DNA of 64,000 nt from Ricinus communis (GCF_019578655.1 NC_063265.1:1178001-1242000), one strand, 5' to 3'. Positions 25,735 to 44,570 are shown, counted from the first letter of the stretch. The notes: a model not told the origin generated them from the sequence alone. Numbers and translations are program-made.

Positions 25735-27290
25735 TATACTTGAATTCTTTGTTTGATCAAGCTACAACAGCACAACCTAAGGAGACATTAGATCAAGACC
25801 TCAATTTGTATGTCAAGATCAAAATTAGAGACTTGTGCCTTGTAACAAAGCATCTAGGCTAACAAAATTAATTCTAAAAGCATCAAAGGCGTAATAGAAG
25901 CAAAACAAAAGAATTTCAATTCTTACCATGAATCTTATTGATTAAACCAACCATAGCAACATAAAGCAAATTAATGACATAAACTTACATAGTATATTCG
26001 AACAAAGCAAGGAACCCTCCTAATTTTTGTTTCTTAATTCTTTTGATTGAGCACAAAGCCAGTAAAGTAAATAGCCTCTCTTGGTGTACAAACTTCAAAC
26101 ATTTTGTTATTATAGCTTTACTTGGTATAATTTCTTGAAGCAGGCGTTATAAGTTTTTAAGAAAACAAATCTAACTGAATTGAAATATTTTCTAATAATC
26201 ACTTAAAATTGTTTTTTTTTTTTTAGTAAAATAGACTCTCAAAGACTTATTTAAAAATAGTTATGTCAAGCTAGCATATACATCTTAAAGAATTAATTAG
26301 AAATAAATTCCAATTTGACAATTAGACATTGTGTCTCAACTTAATCTTAATCTACTTTTTTTTTTTTTATCTTTACTGCCAATTAAACATGAATTTTTAC
26401 ATATTTAGTTTATTTAAAACTTTTATTTGTTAAAAAATATAAAGAAATAAAATTTAATTTGGCTACTAATCTTGTAGTCTAATTTTAATTTAACTTTTTT
26501 CTAAATTTATCAACTTTTTAGTTCAAACCTTTGCTTAATTAGCTTGAATAATTTCTATTTTGGACAAAAACTGGAATGAGGTTCACTTTCCCAATAAATA
26601 AAAATTTAAAAATAATAATAATTTTTAGAAACTATTTAATAATTTTAATAAAATAATTATAATTAAAATAATAAGTAACTTTTACTACCACCATTACCGT
26701 CGCAACCACCGTCACCTTTGCCCTCGCTATCACCACCATTATAGCTCCCTTCTTCACCATTATATTAGGAGAAAAAAAATAAAAATAATAAGAATATTGA
26801 CAAATAGCAATATTTGTTGTTATGATTATTTTTATTTGAATATCAATATATATTTTTAAATTTTAACAGTTTTATTTAATTTTAAAAAATTAAGTATTTT
26901 ATATTTTATCGCATCTACTCTCCTTTAAAGGAGTATATAATTCATTATCTCATTTTGGTCTAAAATAAAGCTAAATTGTGCCCAAGGTGCTAAAATTTAG
27001 GTTATAAAATTCATAAATTTAGAAAATGACTAAATTGAGCTCGGACAACAAGATCAATGATCCAATTAGACTTAATTCCAAATAGAAGAGTGAGCTACAC
27101 TCTCTACAAATGAATAAAAAACTGTTTCATAATTTCAATAATTTAAGAAAATTACATAAATTTTTAATCTTTTTCTTTCTTCCTATCATTCTAAACAAAT
27201 AAATAAACATTTTTTTCATCTTTTCCAAATTGAATTACATAATTTTCTCATGCTGCAAAATATATTGGTGCAATTTTAATGGATCGTGGA
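25735..27290. other. AT-rich non-genic stretch
   Basis: No gene or element recognised. A short ACC/CAC-rich patch lies at 26,690-26,760. Confidence 0.5.
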
Positions 27291-27299
27291 GAATGAAAA

Positions 27300-28172
27300 T
27301 TATCTACAGTAATGATACAAATAAAGCCTAAGGATCAAAGTAGCCATTCAAGCCAAGAAAATTAAGCTCCAAGTCCAAATGATCCATTGTTCATAAGGGA
27401 GGCCCGATAACAAGAGCTAGAGCTAAGAGAATGAAGAAGGCCCTAGATGAGCTTATTCAAGATATTTGACTAAGCCATCTACTACACATAAAGAATTAGT
27501 GTTAATCAAACATAATAATAATATTAGCCTAATTTAAGATGTTGGGCCATAAGACTCCTAGTTTGAGCTGAAATACACAAGCAAACAAGGGGGAGGCCGA
27601 AATCTCAAAGAGAAAAACAAGGGAAAGAACTTAAAAAGGAAACCAAGGAGGCACCGATTCTAAAAGAGGAAGCTTGGGCAGCCCTCCTTTTAGTAATTTA
27701 GGAATATTAGATGTTGATTTAGTCCTATATCAAAGAATACCTAAATTACTCTAGTTGCCTATTTGATTATTTAGAAAAACTTATAATTGGGCTTTTACTT
27801 CTTATTTCCTATCTTAATTTAATTTCTTATTGCACGCGGAAATTAGGTTATTATTTTCTCTATATAAACTATATGTAGCGAATATTACAAGGTTAATGAA
27901 TATTTTTGTTTGATTCCTTATTGTGAGAAATTCAATTATTGGTTCTTCTAAGAACTTCTGAACTTATCAAGACTTATGTTATGGTGTTCAAACTAAGACT
28001 TATCATTCATCGTCTTCTATTCTTGAGTATGGTGTCAAAACCCTTTCTATGTTAAGATTCATACTTCTAGTAATGTATTGGGTCGAGGTCTTTCTTGTGA
28101 ATTTGATTATAGATGTTCTTAGCTATTTCAATTTTGCAACATGAGTCTTGCTTCTTCATAATAATATCCACA
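27300..28172 (+). repeat. 5' LTR of a plus-strand Ty3/gypsy element (left edge approximate)
   Basis: A TATA box (CTATATAAACT near 27,860) and an LTR end in ...CCACA lie just before a primer-binding site at 28,179. No second copy is found downstream, so the left edge cannot be set by alignment and is an estimate. Confidence 0.5.
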
Positions 28173-28178
28173 CCATTT

Positions 28179-28190
28179 TGGTATCAGAGC
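28179..28190 (+). other. Primer-binding site (tRNA-iMet type)
   Basis: TGGTATCAGAGC, the standard initiator-Met tRNA primer-binding site of plant LTR retrotransposons, a few bases after the LTR end. Confidence 0.85.
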
Positions 28191-28899
28191 TTAGAATCTA
28201 ATACAGATTCGGTTATCCTTTTAATTTACGTATTTGCTTTGTTATTTCTGCCATAAACCTTCAATTCCTTCTTTTAGCCCTTCTTCAAAAGCTAGCTACC
28301 ACCTTCTTCTTTTCTTCTTTCCAGATTAAAAAAAATTGTAGCCTTGCAATTGTTAAACTTCTTTGATTCTTGTTAATTTAGTTCTATTAGTCATTAGTTG
28401 ATAAAAAAAGAAAAGAGAAGAGAAGACAAGAAAAGCACTGAAAAGAAAAAGAAGGTTCAGATTAATAAAAACTTGCAAATTGTTCATCATATCATTTGTT
28501 TACCTATTTATGAGTATCAATCAAGTGATTTGAGGGTGATTTAAGTCAATTTATATTTATCTCATTTAGTATTTTTTTGAGATATTTTATATTTTTCTGT
28601 AATTTTCCTTTAACCCTTTTCTTGAAAACCTTTATTTTAAAGACGTTACATTCAAGTTTTGAAAGCTGTCAATGATTGGAGTTACTTATACTCTTACAAG
28701 GCTGTTTTGATTGAGAAAATATAGTTCTTATACGAACTATATAAAAGAATTTGGAGTGGTAAAATGCAAGAGTGTGTGAGCCTAAAAGAGGATAAAAGCC
28801 AAGTTTGTGTGAAACACAAGAGTTATCATCTCCTTTAGTGCAAACACATGAGGGAGCATGTGAGGTTCATTTTAATCTTTATTTTGTAGATTTATAATA

Positions 28900-31800
28900 T
28901 TTCTCAAAGTAAAGATAAAGGAATCGCAAATAATGAACCAAGGGATATGGACATAAAGCTATACATGAAGGCCATTCAATGGACCTTAGAAAGGCTTAAT
29001 TTAAGGTTTGGGAGCATGGATGAACAACTATAATGAGTGGAGTCCAATTCTCAACGAGGATAGCGTAGGCACTTCAATCATAATCAAGGGAGGCCGAGGC
29101 ATACACATGACATGGACTATGAAGAGTACTTTGATAGTGACTATGAAAAAGAGGAACGTGGTTCAAATGCTAATAGAGGCATATTTGAGCAAGACAATAG
29201 ATGAGCTAGGAGAATGGATGGAAACTTAGAAAATATCAAGATGAAGATTCCCACCTTCCAAGGGAAGAGCAATCCTAAAGTTTACCATGAGTGGAAAAAG
29301 AAAGTGGAGCTTATGTTCGATTGTCATAACTACTCCGAGGAGAAAAAGGTAAAACTTATTGTTGATTTATTGATTACACTATAATTGTTGGGATCAACTT
29401 GTAATAAGTGGGAGTAGGAATTGTGAAAAACCCATCTCAACTTGGGAGGAGATGAAAGCCATCAAGAGAAAGTGATTTATTCCTCAACACTATCATAGAG
29501 AATTGCACAATAGATTGTAAAGTCTAGTGCAAGGATCTAAAAGTCTTGAAGAGTACCATAAAGAGATGGAGATTGCCATGATTAGAGCTAATATGGAAGA
29601 AGATCGCGAAACAATAACGACAAGGTTCTTCCATGGCTTAAATCGAGACATAGCCAATGTGGTGGAGCTTCAACATTATGTGGAGACTGAAGATATGTTG
29701 CACATGACCATGAAATTTAAAAGACAATTGAAGAATAAAGGGATAAAATATAATTTAACCTCAACTTCCTCATGAAAGCCAAATTGGAAGAAGGATGAAA
29801 ATGTTATTTCTAAGCCTAAATTTGAGTATTTTAAGGAACAAAAATTGGAGGGAAGCAACAAATTTCAAGAAAAGACTAATCCTCAAGCATCCAAAATAAG
29901 AGACATTAAGTGATTTAGATGTTTGGGAATAGGACATATTGCCTCCTAATGTCCAAACAAGAGTGTAATGATTTTGAAGGACAATGGAGAGTTGAGTCTA
30001 AAAGTGAAGATAAGGAAAAGATGCCACCTTTAGAGGATGCAAGCGATTAAGAGTATGCCGAACATAGAGATATCTTAATAGTAAGGCGAGCATTGGGTTT
30101 GCAAGTAAAGAGGAAGAGGTACAAGGAGACAACATATTTTATACTAGATGTCAAGCAAATGAAAAGGTATATAGCATGACAATTTGATGGGGATAGTTGT
30201 ACTAATATAGCTAGTATTAAACTTATTGAAAAATTATGTTTACCAAAATTTAAACATCCTAAGCCATATAGGCTTCAATGGCTGAATGATTATAGGGAGA
30301 TTGGAGTTGATAAACAAGTACTAGTGTCTTTATCTATTGGAAGGTATAAGAATGAAGTATTATGTGATATGGTACCTATGCATGTTAGACACATTCTTTT
30401 GGGTCGTCCATGTCAATTTAATATAAGAGTCATTCGTGATAGATTTATTAATAAATATTCTTTTATAATGAATGATAAATCTGTTACACTTATACCATTG
30501 ACACCTGAAGAGGTGTATGAAGATCAAATGCGCATGAAAATTAAGAGCAATACAAAACACACGAGTGATGGTGCGCAAGAAAAGAAAGAAAAAGAGAGTG
30601 TGAATGCATAAAAATAAAAGAAATAAAAAGGGTATGCTCATGAGAGAAAAAGAAAAAGGTGAGAGTGTGCAAATTAGGAGAGAGAAAAGAAAGATTATAT
30701 GAAAAATAAAGTGAAGTGAATAGGACATTCTTTTCCAATTAACATATACTTGTACTTATATACCAAAAGGCTTATTTTGATGCTAACGAACTTAACTATT
30801 CTTTGCCTAGTGCTTTTGAGTCCTTGTTGCAGGAATTTGATGAGTTATTTCTCGAAAAAATTCCATATGATTTACCGCCAATTAGGAGAATTGAATATCC
30901 AATTGATTTCATTCTTGGTTCTTCAATTCCTAATCAATCTGCTTATAGAAGTAATCTCAAGGAGACTAAGAAGCTACAAATGCAAGTTGATGAATTGATG
31001 TCCAAAGAATTAATTCGAGAGATATAAGTATGTGTATAGTTCATGTTCTACTTATGCTTAAGAAGGATGGATCATGGAGGATGTGCATTAATTATCATGT
31101 CGTTAGTACAATCACCATAAAATATAGACATCTTATCCCTAGGCTAGAAGATATGCTTGATGAACTGCATGGTGCTTGTGTACTTTCTAAGATTGACTTG
31201 AAAAGTGGATATCATCAAATTCTCATGAAAGAGGACGATTAGTGAAAAAACTACATTTAAAATAAAACATGGATTATATAAGTGGTTAGTTATACCTTTT
31301 GGTCTCACTAATGCACCTAATACCTTTATGAGACTCTTAAATAATGTTTTGCATGCTTTTATAGGAAAATTCATGGTTGTTTATTTTGATGATACACTAG
31401 TTTATAGTCATGATTTGGATGAACATATAGGGCACGTGTGCATGGTCTTAAAATTTTTGTGTAAGGAGTCTTTGTTTTTGAACCTTAAAAAGTGTTCTTT
31501 TACACTAATAAGCTTGTGTTCTTAGGTTTTGTCAAGGCCATTAAAGAGTAGCTGAAACCTACTTATGTTAGGGATGCGAGGAGTTTCCATGGCTTAGCTA
31601 GTTTTTATAGAAGATTTGTGAAGGATTTTAGTAGCTTAGTCGTGCCTATAACTAAAGTTGTAAAGAAAAGTGTAGGCTTTAAGTGGAGTGAAGAATAAAT
31701 AAGGCTTTTAATGTGCTTAAAGAAAAATTAATTTCGACACTTATACTTGTTTTGCTTAACTTTGCTAAAACTTTCAAAGTTGAGCATGACGCTTTATGTA

Positions 31801-33090
31801 TTGGCATTGAGGTCGTGTTAACGCAAGAAGGACGCCCAATTGCTTACTTTAGGAAGAAATTGAATGTGACAGCCTTGAACTATCCAACTTATGATTAGGA
31901 GATGTATGCATTCTTTTGTGCATTAGAGACTTAGAAATATTATCTTTAGCCTAAGAAATTTGTGATCCACAGTGACCATGAATCTCTGAAGCATTTGAAA
32001 GGAAAAAACAAGCTGAATAGGCGACATGCTAAATGGAGCAAATTCATTGAGTCATCTCCTTATGTTATCAAATACAAACAAAGTAAAGATAATATTGTTC
32101 TAGATGTATTATCTTGGAGCTATGCGCTTCTTTCCACTTTAGATGCAAAATTATTAAAATTTAAGCATATTAAGGATTTGTATGTGAATGATTTTAATTT
32201 TTGCAATGTGGTAATGCTTGCGTTAAAGTTGCATTGGGAAAATTTTATAGGTATGATAGTTACTTGTTTAAGGAAAATACTTGTGTGTGCTTATATGTTC
32301 TTTGTATGAGCTACTGTAATAGAAACTCATAGAGGTGGGCTAATGGGGCATTTTGGTATTGCCAGGACTTTGGATGTTTTACATGAACACTTCTTTTGGC
32401 CTAATATGAAACATGATGTTATGCGTATATATGATGGGTATGTTACATGCAAGCAAACCAAATCTAAGGTTAAGCCTCATGGATTGTACACATTATTATC
32501 TATTCGAAGTGCATCTTGGATTGATATTTTTATGGATTTTATGCTTGGTTTAACTAAGTCTAGGAGTGGTAAGAATTCCATATATGTGGTTATTGATAGG
32601 TTTTCAAAGATGGCTCATTTCATTTCATGTCATAAAACTAATGATGCATCACATATTACAGATTTTTTTTCAAGGAGATTGTGCATATACATGGCGTGCC
32701 TCGTACTATTATTAATGATCAAGATGCTAAGTTCTTGAGCTAATTTTGGAAGACTTTGTGGTGCAATTTAGGTACTAAACTCTGATCTTCTACTACTTGT
32801 CATCCACAAACTGATGGCCAAACTAAAGTAGTAAATAGAGCTTTTTATATTTTATTGTGTGCTATCATTAAGAAGAACTTAAAGACATGGGAAGAATATT
32901 TGTCACATGTTGAGTTTTTTTATAATAGAAGTGTGCATTCTACTACTAAGTATTCACCTTTTAAGATTGTTTATGGTTTTAATCCTTTAACTCCATTAGA
33001 TTTATCTCCTTTGCCTATGCATGAGCGTGTTAATTTAGATAGTATAAAAAAGGTCGAATATGTGAATTAATTGGATGATAAGATGCAGAT
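28900..33090 (+). pseudogene. gag-pol of a Ty3/gypsy chromovirus-like element, broken and 3'-truncated
   Basis: Order on the plus strand. Gag: EEYHKEMEIAMIRANMEED and GLNRDIANVVELQHYVE, 29,527-29,775. Protease region: FDGDSCTNIASIKL near 30,180-30,225, then HILLGRPCQFN near 30,390. Reverse transcriptase: 30,803-31,500, with GSWRMCINY near 31,070, KIDLKSGYHQI near 31,190 and YFDDTLVYS near 31,385, so the catalytic motif is kept. RNase H: about 31,700-32,120 ([25 protein letters not shown]). Integrase: 32,343-33,060 (MGHFGIARTLD, YVTCKQTKSK, MDFMLGL, then CHPQTDGQT near 32,800). Repeated stops and frame changes make it dead. The coding trace ends near 33,090 in unrelated sequence and no 3' LTR follows. 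I think it Reina-like by overall feel, but the clade was not tested. Confidence 0.85.
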
Positions 33091-33099
33091 CTTATTAGA

Positions 33100-36000
33100 A
33101 TTGTATTCCTTGATTTTTGATGAATTCTTATAAATTGACTTTCTAGCCCTAATCCATGCTTGCTCTTATTCTTAAGGATTTGACGTTAATTCAAAAGAAG
33201 TAGCATTGATGGAGGTCACATAAGGGAAAAAATCCTCATTTATCAACATGGTTTCTTTCTTCTCAAAAAACTTAAAGATTCCTTTTTCAAACCTTTCATC
33301 AACAGGATATGGCTTTTGAAATTGAGGACGGCCTATCTAGCGAAAGCCGAGTCCATACAGCTTTTGTATCACTTCTTTCATTGTACTTGCATTAATGTTA
33401 GTTTGAGGAACTGATACTTGAGGAATATTTCCATTATTAATTCAAATGTATGGAATTTCTTAAGGAATAGGTTATGCCTCATATAATTAAGGTTGAGTGT
33501 TAGAATTGGGTACTCTATAGAATTGTTAAAGAATCGATTGCTGACGAATCGGGGGCCTACTCAGTTCGTAGCCAGTCTGCAGTGGATTCCTAACAAGTCC
33601 TGAAATTTTCTTCCCAGTGATGAGGAGGTTGATAGTGCTCCTCATCTTGCCTTTAAATCTGATTCACAATAAAAGAATCCCTTGAGGATTGCCCCTTGAG
33701 CTCCTCGACATGGCGTCCAGGAGGTCTGATAATAAGAACTTCCTTACTTTGTTATGGAGTTATAGATGGAAGTCGATGATGCCTTTGGAAGAGCTTAATT
33801 TAGGAATTCATCTGGTGAATTGGTGCTACTAGATCCTCGCCATGTCCTTTACGCAACCACGCAAAATCTGCATCTAGGCATCTGGTGTCTTCTTCTATTG
33901 TCTTGAATACCTTCTTATTTTGCTTCCTAAGACCATTTAGGATTTCAAATTAAGTAGTAGGATTAGAAACACTAAGGAATGAAAGAAAATGGTTACCTAG
34001 ATTTGCAACATAAAGTCCTACTAGATTTTAGTGAACTTCCTCACATCGAGGGCGAGGATTTTGAAGAATTAGGTTCCTCTCCCTTCTTTGATCAATTTAT
34101 TCCATAAGTTATACTGTGCCCTGTTGTTGTAGGCGCACTCTTAGTGTCATGAGATCTTGTAACATTTCCCAAAATACAGTTTTAGAACCATTAGTTCAAG
34201 AATTCTTCACTAAAATAAGATAAACATTGTATGGGTGCACTATATGTATGCGTCCTATTAGGCATGCCAAAATTACTGTTTGGTTAGTATTTCAGCTCTT
34301 TCACGTGCGATTGATTGCTGAACATGTGAGCGACTGATTACCTCAAATAATTACAATATATATAATAAATGTAAAATGCGAGATCGTTTGACTTCTAATC
34401 TAGATGATTGTGTAGGTAATAAAGGGACATGTATTACCTTGAATTCTTAGCTAAGCCGATGGCATTTTATCAAATCACTACACAGAGCTTATTAATAAGT
34501 TATAGATTAAGCTAATAATGAGTTAAGAATGTAAATATGTGTTGTTTGCATGCAATTATAAGCTAAAAAGGTGAATTTGAGTTGTGAGCATGTAATTAAT
34601 AAGCTGAGAATGTAAAAATGAGCTTAAGGAATCAAGCTAAGAGCTAAACTATTGTAAGCTAAGAGCGATAATGTAAATATGTAAGCTAAAGAACTTAATT
34701 GCAATAAATAAACACTGAAACAGTAGTTGAAAAACTTCAGAAATTTACTTGCATAAAATAATCGACTTACAAATATAATTGAATGTTGAGGAACACTTGA
34801 GCTTTAAACGTACTGTAAATTAACAACTAAGGATTGCTTTTTTAGTCTAAGGATTGCTGAACTAATTTAAGGATAAGTATTAAGATAAAATTTATAGACT
34901 CTAAGTTTATTTTTTGTATGATTGTTTAGGTGGTTGGATTTTGCTTACTAGAAGGTCCTTGCCTATCTATAGACTTCCATAGCTTGAGAGATGCTCTTGT
35001 ACATTCTTCATCCTTAGCTTAGTCCTCAATTAATTTCTCATCTTGAGAGCACTTACTGTTATTTTTTACATTTTCCACATGTTGATAAGGATGTAACTTC
35101 TTTACTCACTTTCTTACTCTTATCAATTTCCTGTTTACATTTCACTCCATTTTCTGTTTCTGCTCAACTGTCTTCTCACACAATATAAACTTGTTTTTTC
35201 CTTTCTAGATGTGCTTCACTTCCATCCACTTTCACCTTGGTTGATACTTGTATTCCTTCTTTCTCACTTTACAAGGACGTGCTTCAAGCTCCCAGAAGAC
35301 TCGGTAACTGACTTCCACCTCCTTGCTTCTTTATTTTTCACATATCAATAATTCTTAAGGATTCTCAAACCAATTCCTGGCAAGTGGGTTGAGGATTTAC
35401 ACATGGATCAAGAATCTAGATATGGGCCAAAATCTATGGGCTAGAGGATTTGTATAAGAATTAAATGAGCTTTCTCTACAGACTTGGTCAAATTTACTAG
35501 GCTTAAGCGAGTGCTAAATTTGAATGTAAACAAACCAATAATAATAATATAAATTATAAACAAATACAATAATCTACTACTTATAACTAATAAAGATATG
35601 TAATACCGAAGAGTGAAAATATTCAAATTATCCATATATTAAATATTGTTGACGACCAAATACGTTAACAATATAATAAATATAAATAAAATCATTATCC
35701 TTTATTTATATTTTTAGTAAATTAAGAACTAAAAAAAAAGATAAATGAGAAATATTAATATAGTAAATATTTTATATTAAAAAGATAATTTGTTACTTTT
35801 GAATTAATTCTTCTTGAAAATTTAACTCACGATTTATAAAAAAATAACAAATTAAAAAATAAAGATCAAATATAATATTGTAAAAGTATATATATATAAA
35901 AACTGCAATTTGTTACTACTAGCCTTGACATCATCTGAATAATATTAATGAATAAAAAGAAAGAAAAAAATAGATAGAGGTTAAAAAGTGATAGAAAATA

Positions 36001-36200
36001 TAAAAAGTCTCAAAATAATATAATAGTATTAAGATATAATAAGACTTCTATTCTTTTTTGAAAAAAAAATATAAAATTAACTTGTTGTATAGCTAACAAT
36101 TTAATCCATTTAAAATAGATAACTAATCTAACAAGTAAAAATAAAAATAATTGATCTGTTAAAAATACCAGATTTATCTATAAAACAGTTCCACCACATT
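33100..36200. other. Non-genic stretch with possible decayed minus-strand coding trace
   Basis: Minus-strand frames at about 33,150-33,350 give a short protein-like run (RPQFQKPYPVDERFEKGIFK), and weaker traces reach 34,200. They may be remnants of a retroelement gag, but I could not fix the family. From 34,480 to 34,700 there are imperfect repeats of an AAGCTAA...GTAAATATG unit. Nothing else supportable. Confidence 0.3.
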
Positions 36201-36204
36201 ACTC

Positions 36205-36235
<31 letters not shown>

Positions 36236-36253
36236 TATTATTATTATTATTAT
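36205..36253. repeat. (ATT)n microsatellite
   Basis: About 16 trinucleotide units with one interruption. Confidence 0.95.
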
Positions 36254-36643
36254 ATGGTCGTGTTGACGAAGAACAATATCGATTTACTACGGGTGGTGAT
36301 AGCCGTGTGATAGAGAGCGACGGTGATGCATTTGTTTACTGGTGGTGCCGGCATGGGAATGTTACCGTGGTTGTGTTGGCTTTGGTGTGTCACATGGGTC
36401 CTTACTGGTGATGACAGTAACAGTGGCTATATTTTGGTCACAATATTAAATATTTTTTCTAATAATTATTAACTACAGAAGAATATTTTCCAAAATCTAT
36501 TAATTGAAGAATTATAAAATTATTATTTATTCAATGAAATGTATTAAATATTAATTTTTTTCTTGAATACAAAATAGCTACCAATGGGTCATAGCCAGTG
36601 TTAATTGCTCTAATCAGAGCTTCAGATTCAATGCAGATAAATA

Positions 36644-36715
36644 AAAATGGAGAATCAGTGTAAGATTGCCCATTGGAAGAAAATGGCGGATCAGTGTAAG
36701 ATTGCCCATTGGAAG
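36644..36715 (+). repeat. 36-bp tandem duplication
   Basis: Two nearly identical copies, 36,644-36,679 and 36,680-36,715, each containing CAGTGTAAGATTGCCCATTG. It lies downstream of the FAH gene. Confidence 0.85.
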
Positions 36716-36767
36716 TAATCTTTTGATGAACCTGATATCAAGGGATCCATCACCACTCTGGTTCAAA

Positions 36768-37001
36768 CTACATAACAATGATTATGATCTTTCCTTTATT
36801 TTGTTGAAAATATTGAGCTAACATAATTGCAACATTTCCTTTGCTTCCCAGCAGTGCAGAGTCACAGTGGTGGGAGGTAACCATCAGTACTACACAGCTG
36901 CCTCTGCCACCCTTATGTAGGCATACAATTCGCCTTACAACTTGGATATTAGCCACTGCCATGCAAGTCACTTCTAATGGTGTTTTCATTCTACAGTTCA
37001 T
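36768..37001 (-). other. Unassigned 77-codon open frame
   Basis: An open frame on the minus strand beginning MNCRMKTPLEVTCMAVANIQ, less AT-rich than its surroundings. It lies within the 3' flank of FAH, same strand. I recognise no family. It may be chance, part of the FAH 3' untranslated region, or a fragment of another gene. Confidence 0.2.
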
Positions 37002-37090
37002 ACTTGGCCAAGAGATACATTAAGAACAAAAGAGGAAAAATGAATTTACATAAAACACCAGCCGTCTATATATTGTCAAGAACAGAAATT

Positions 37091-41464
<4,374 letters not shown>

Positions 41465-41563
41465 TGAAGTTATCGTGAAGAGCTATTGGACTTGATTGAT
41501 CAGAGTGAGTGACTAAGCAAAGTGAAGAGGAAAGAGTGACGTGATTAATAGGAACATGGGCAG

Positions 41564-41586
41564 TACATAAATATGTATATATAATA
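41564..41586 (-). promoter_or_regulatory. Candidate TATA region of FAH
   Basis: The minus strand reads TATTATATATACATATTT about 100-120 bp upstream of the FAH start codon. An ACGT-core site (ATCACGTCAC on the minus strand, 41,536-41,545) lies between. The placement is plausible but untested. Confidence 0.35.
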
Positions 41587-41599
41587 ACTTGTGTCTATT

Positions 41600-44570
41600 T
41601 TGATCAATTTTAAAAAATACCAGAAATTGAATTAATATTAATACAGTCGAGCTTTTTTTTTTTTGGGTCAATTAAAAGAGACACAACCATTACTGGTAGC
41701 CAATTTTTCTGGATATATAGGAAGACACATCCAACATGTGTGCTTCAGCACTCTCGAGGCCGTCAAGAATCGCCCTCCAGGATTCAAGCACACGTATTTA
41801 ACTAGTTTGGTGAAAGTTGTTCAATCACCAGGCTACAATTCTGGGTTAAAGACTGGAGCTTAAATTCGAATTGTTCAAAGTAATTTAAAGGTCCCAATTT
41901 AAACTCTATAGTACATGACTCAACAGGTTTACAAAGTCTTAATAATTTTTTTTATCATTTTTACTATTTATATATTAATTGAGTTAACTCAAATATATTA
42001 ATTATATTTTTATCAAGTTTAAAAAATAAGACTCAACCAAATTTATATTTTATTATTTTATTTTTTTATTAAATAATTAAATAAGTCGAGCTCAATATAT
42101 TAAATTTATTATTAAATTAAATTTAAATTTATAAAATAATATCTGACTAAATTTTTATCGAATTTTGAGCTCTAAATATTTAAATTGATTTAAGTTTGAA
42201 TTTAAAAATATTTTAAATCTTATTTAAAAAAAATAGTGCAAGAGTAATAACGAATATATAACTAAGTGAATATAGATCTGTCATAACTAATTAATAAGAA
42301 TTAGAAGCATAAGTGGATGTAAGACCTTAGTGAAAATGACAATATTCTGTAAGTATTTTTTGCACCTTTTTATCTACTAAAAGCGACGGTGGTGGGAAAA
42401 GTTTTCCATAAAAATCTCATGAAATTAAAGGAAATAATTAAAAGAGTGAAGTAGTAGTTGGGATTGAAGGATATTTTGTGATCGCAATTCAAGCTTTGGG
42501 TTAGTTGGGTACCAACCCTTTTGAAGGATGAGTAATATCTAATATCTAATAGAAGAGAGGCATATGCGGAAAATGCAAGATCTACTGCCTTTCCTCCAGT
42601 ATGTAGGCTAGTTTCATGTTATTTTATTCATAACACTAACTACATTTTCTTGTAAATAATTTGTAGAGTTTTATGTAGAAATTAATTCTAATTCTTAACT
42701 TTATAATGAAATTCTTCCACATATAAAAAAAAAATTTAAATAATAATTGTGATTAGAAACTTTTCTTATTTTTTTTAAAAAAATTTATCTGCAAATTTTT
42801 ATTTGTTTAACTGATAGAATTAATATTTACTCGTACTAATAATATTGCAAAACCAGATGCAATTATGCATGAGGTTGTTATGTTATACAATACTTTTAAA
42901 ATACTATTTAATTATTTTAGAAAGTCGCTAAATTTTAAAAGTTAAAAATTACTGTATTAATCTTAATTTTATATTTTCAAGGTGAGCGATTTTCCTATTA
43001 TAATGATAAATAGGAAAAGATGATGAGCATATATTAATAAAAAAATAATTAATATGTCTAAAATATTATATTAATATATTACGAAAAGTATCTATTCTGT
43101 TAAATTTTATTGCATGCACGATTAAATTCTTTATATTTACAAAACATTTAAAAGTATATATTAAGATTTAGTTAATAAAATAATTGAATTATGAAATAGT
43201 TTATACTTTCATATAGTTTACACTTAAATTTGACTTTAAATCAAATAACCTTTTTTGTTTTTATTCTTTTAGCTAATTACTTAAAAAAAATTAACTTTTT
43301 CAGGTTTTAATAATTTTAATCAATATTTACAACTTTTTTTTCAAAAAATACCAAGGTTTAACTTCTTTAAAAAGAATATAATCTAACAATCCTTTACGGT
43401 GGCTTTTACCGACTGGATATCTAATTGATAAAATAGTAAAAGAAAAAATAGAAATGGTTCAGCAAATGTTGATGATTCATCTAGTTAGTGAAACGATGCG
43501 TATGAAGCCATATTCTCCAATTTGTAGCTTCCATTCTAGGGTTAGAGAGCTCAAGCATCCCTTCAGCAATTTTATCAGGGTCTCCGCCTTTGAACCTATG
43601 TGCTAGAATAATATGAGAGAAGATGGTATAGGTTGCTTAGTTTATGAAAAGTGACAAAATTTTCGTTCATTGTTGTCTTTCAAGGATGTTTGTGAAGCCA
43701 TCAAACTTTACCAGACATGCTCCATATAAACTTAAATATTTTGAAATATTTGAGATGACTTCAACTAACTCAAACTACATCCTTTTACAGATTCAAGATT
43801 ACAAGACCAATCATTAAGATTCAAGTCTATGTAAACTGTCTAAATCTCACCCGTTTTTGGATAAACTTCAAATTGCTCCTTTGTTGCACCATGAACCCGA
43901 GAGCATTTGTAATATGCAATTGAGGGCTATTTGACCTTAATACTCATCTACGTCTTTGAAATTACTTCAAACAAGCCATAAGCGATAGCCAAACCTGCAT
44001 CACACCACCTTCTCTTGCTAGAATTAATGGGAATTGATTTCAACCATATAACTCATGTTGCTGTTGAATCAATTCAAGCATACCATCAATTATGATGTTG
44101 ATTACTTCTATGTAACACTTCTGATTTAAGAGGTATTTATAAAAAAAGAAAAGAGCAATTAGGCTGAAATGAATTTTCTCATTGTTTTTCTTTCACATGA
44201 AGATGAAGACCTTATGCCTCATTTCTACAACGGTAAGTTGGCATTCTATGGAAAAGGAGAAGAAAGAAAAAGGTTCAAAAATTGTCATGTAGCTTATCAT
44301 TTTAGGTCGAGTTTTCTTAAGATATATATTCAGCTAATAGTTGGTCATTTTTTGGAAGCATTTCGACAAGTTTACATCCCCCTTCACATGTTATTCCAGA
44401 AGAGTTCCTATATGTTGAAGAGCTTTGTGATGAACTTACACTTTGTTGCGAAAAATGAGCTCCATATGCATCGTTTCACTAATTGGATGTGTCAACAACA
44501 CTTATTGGCTCATTTCTTTTATATTTTTATCAATTAAATACCCAGTCAGAAAAAATCATTATAAAAGGTT
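41600..44570. other. AT-rich non-genic stretch
   Basis: No gene supported. Minus-strand frames at about 43,500-44,000 give a weak protein-like trace with stops (EQFEVYPKTGEI), conceivably a decayed transposase end. The 122-codon plus-strand frame at 44,169-44,537 matches nothing I recognise. Confidence 0.4.

Noticed and set aside
30360..30738. Overlapping minus-strand frames of 122 and 65 codons
   Set aside because: Antisense shadows of the gypsy protease/RT region in A/G-rich sequence, rich in Phe/Leu/Ser with no motif.
33150..34200. A minus-strand host gene
   Set aside because: Only short protein-like runs broken by many stops, with no splice structure; more likely a retroelement remnant.
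44169..44537. 122-codon plus-strand frame
   Set aside because: No recognisable domain, no neighbours or promoter, and it lies in decayed AT-rich sequence. Kept only as a remark.
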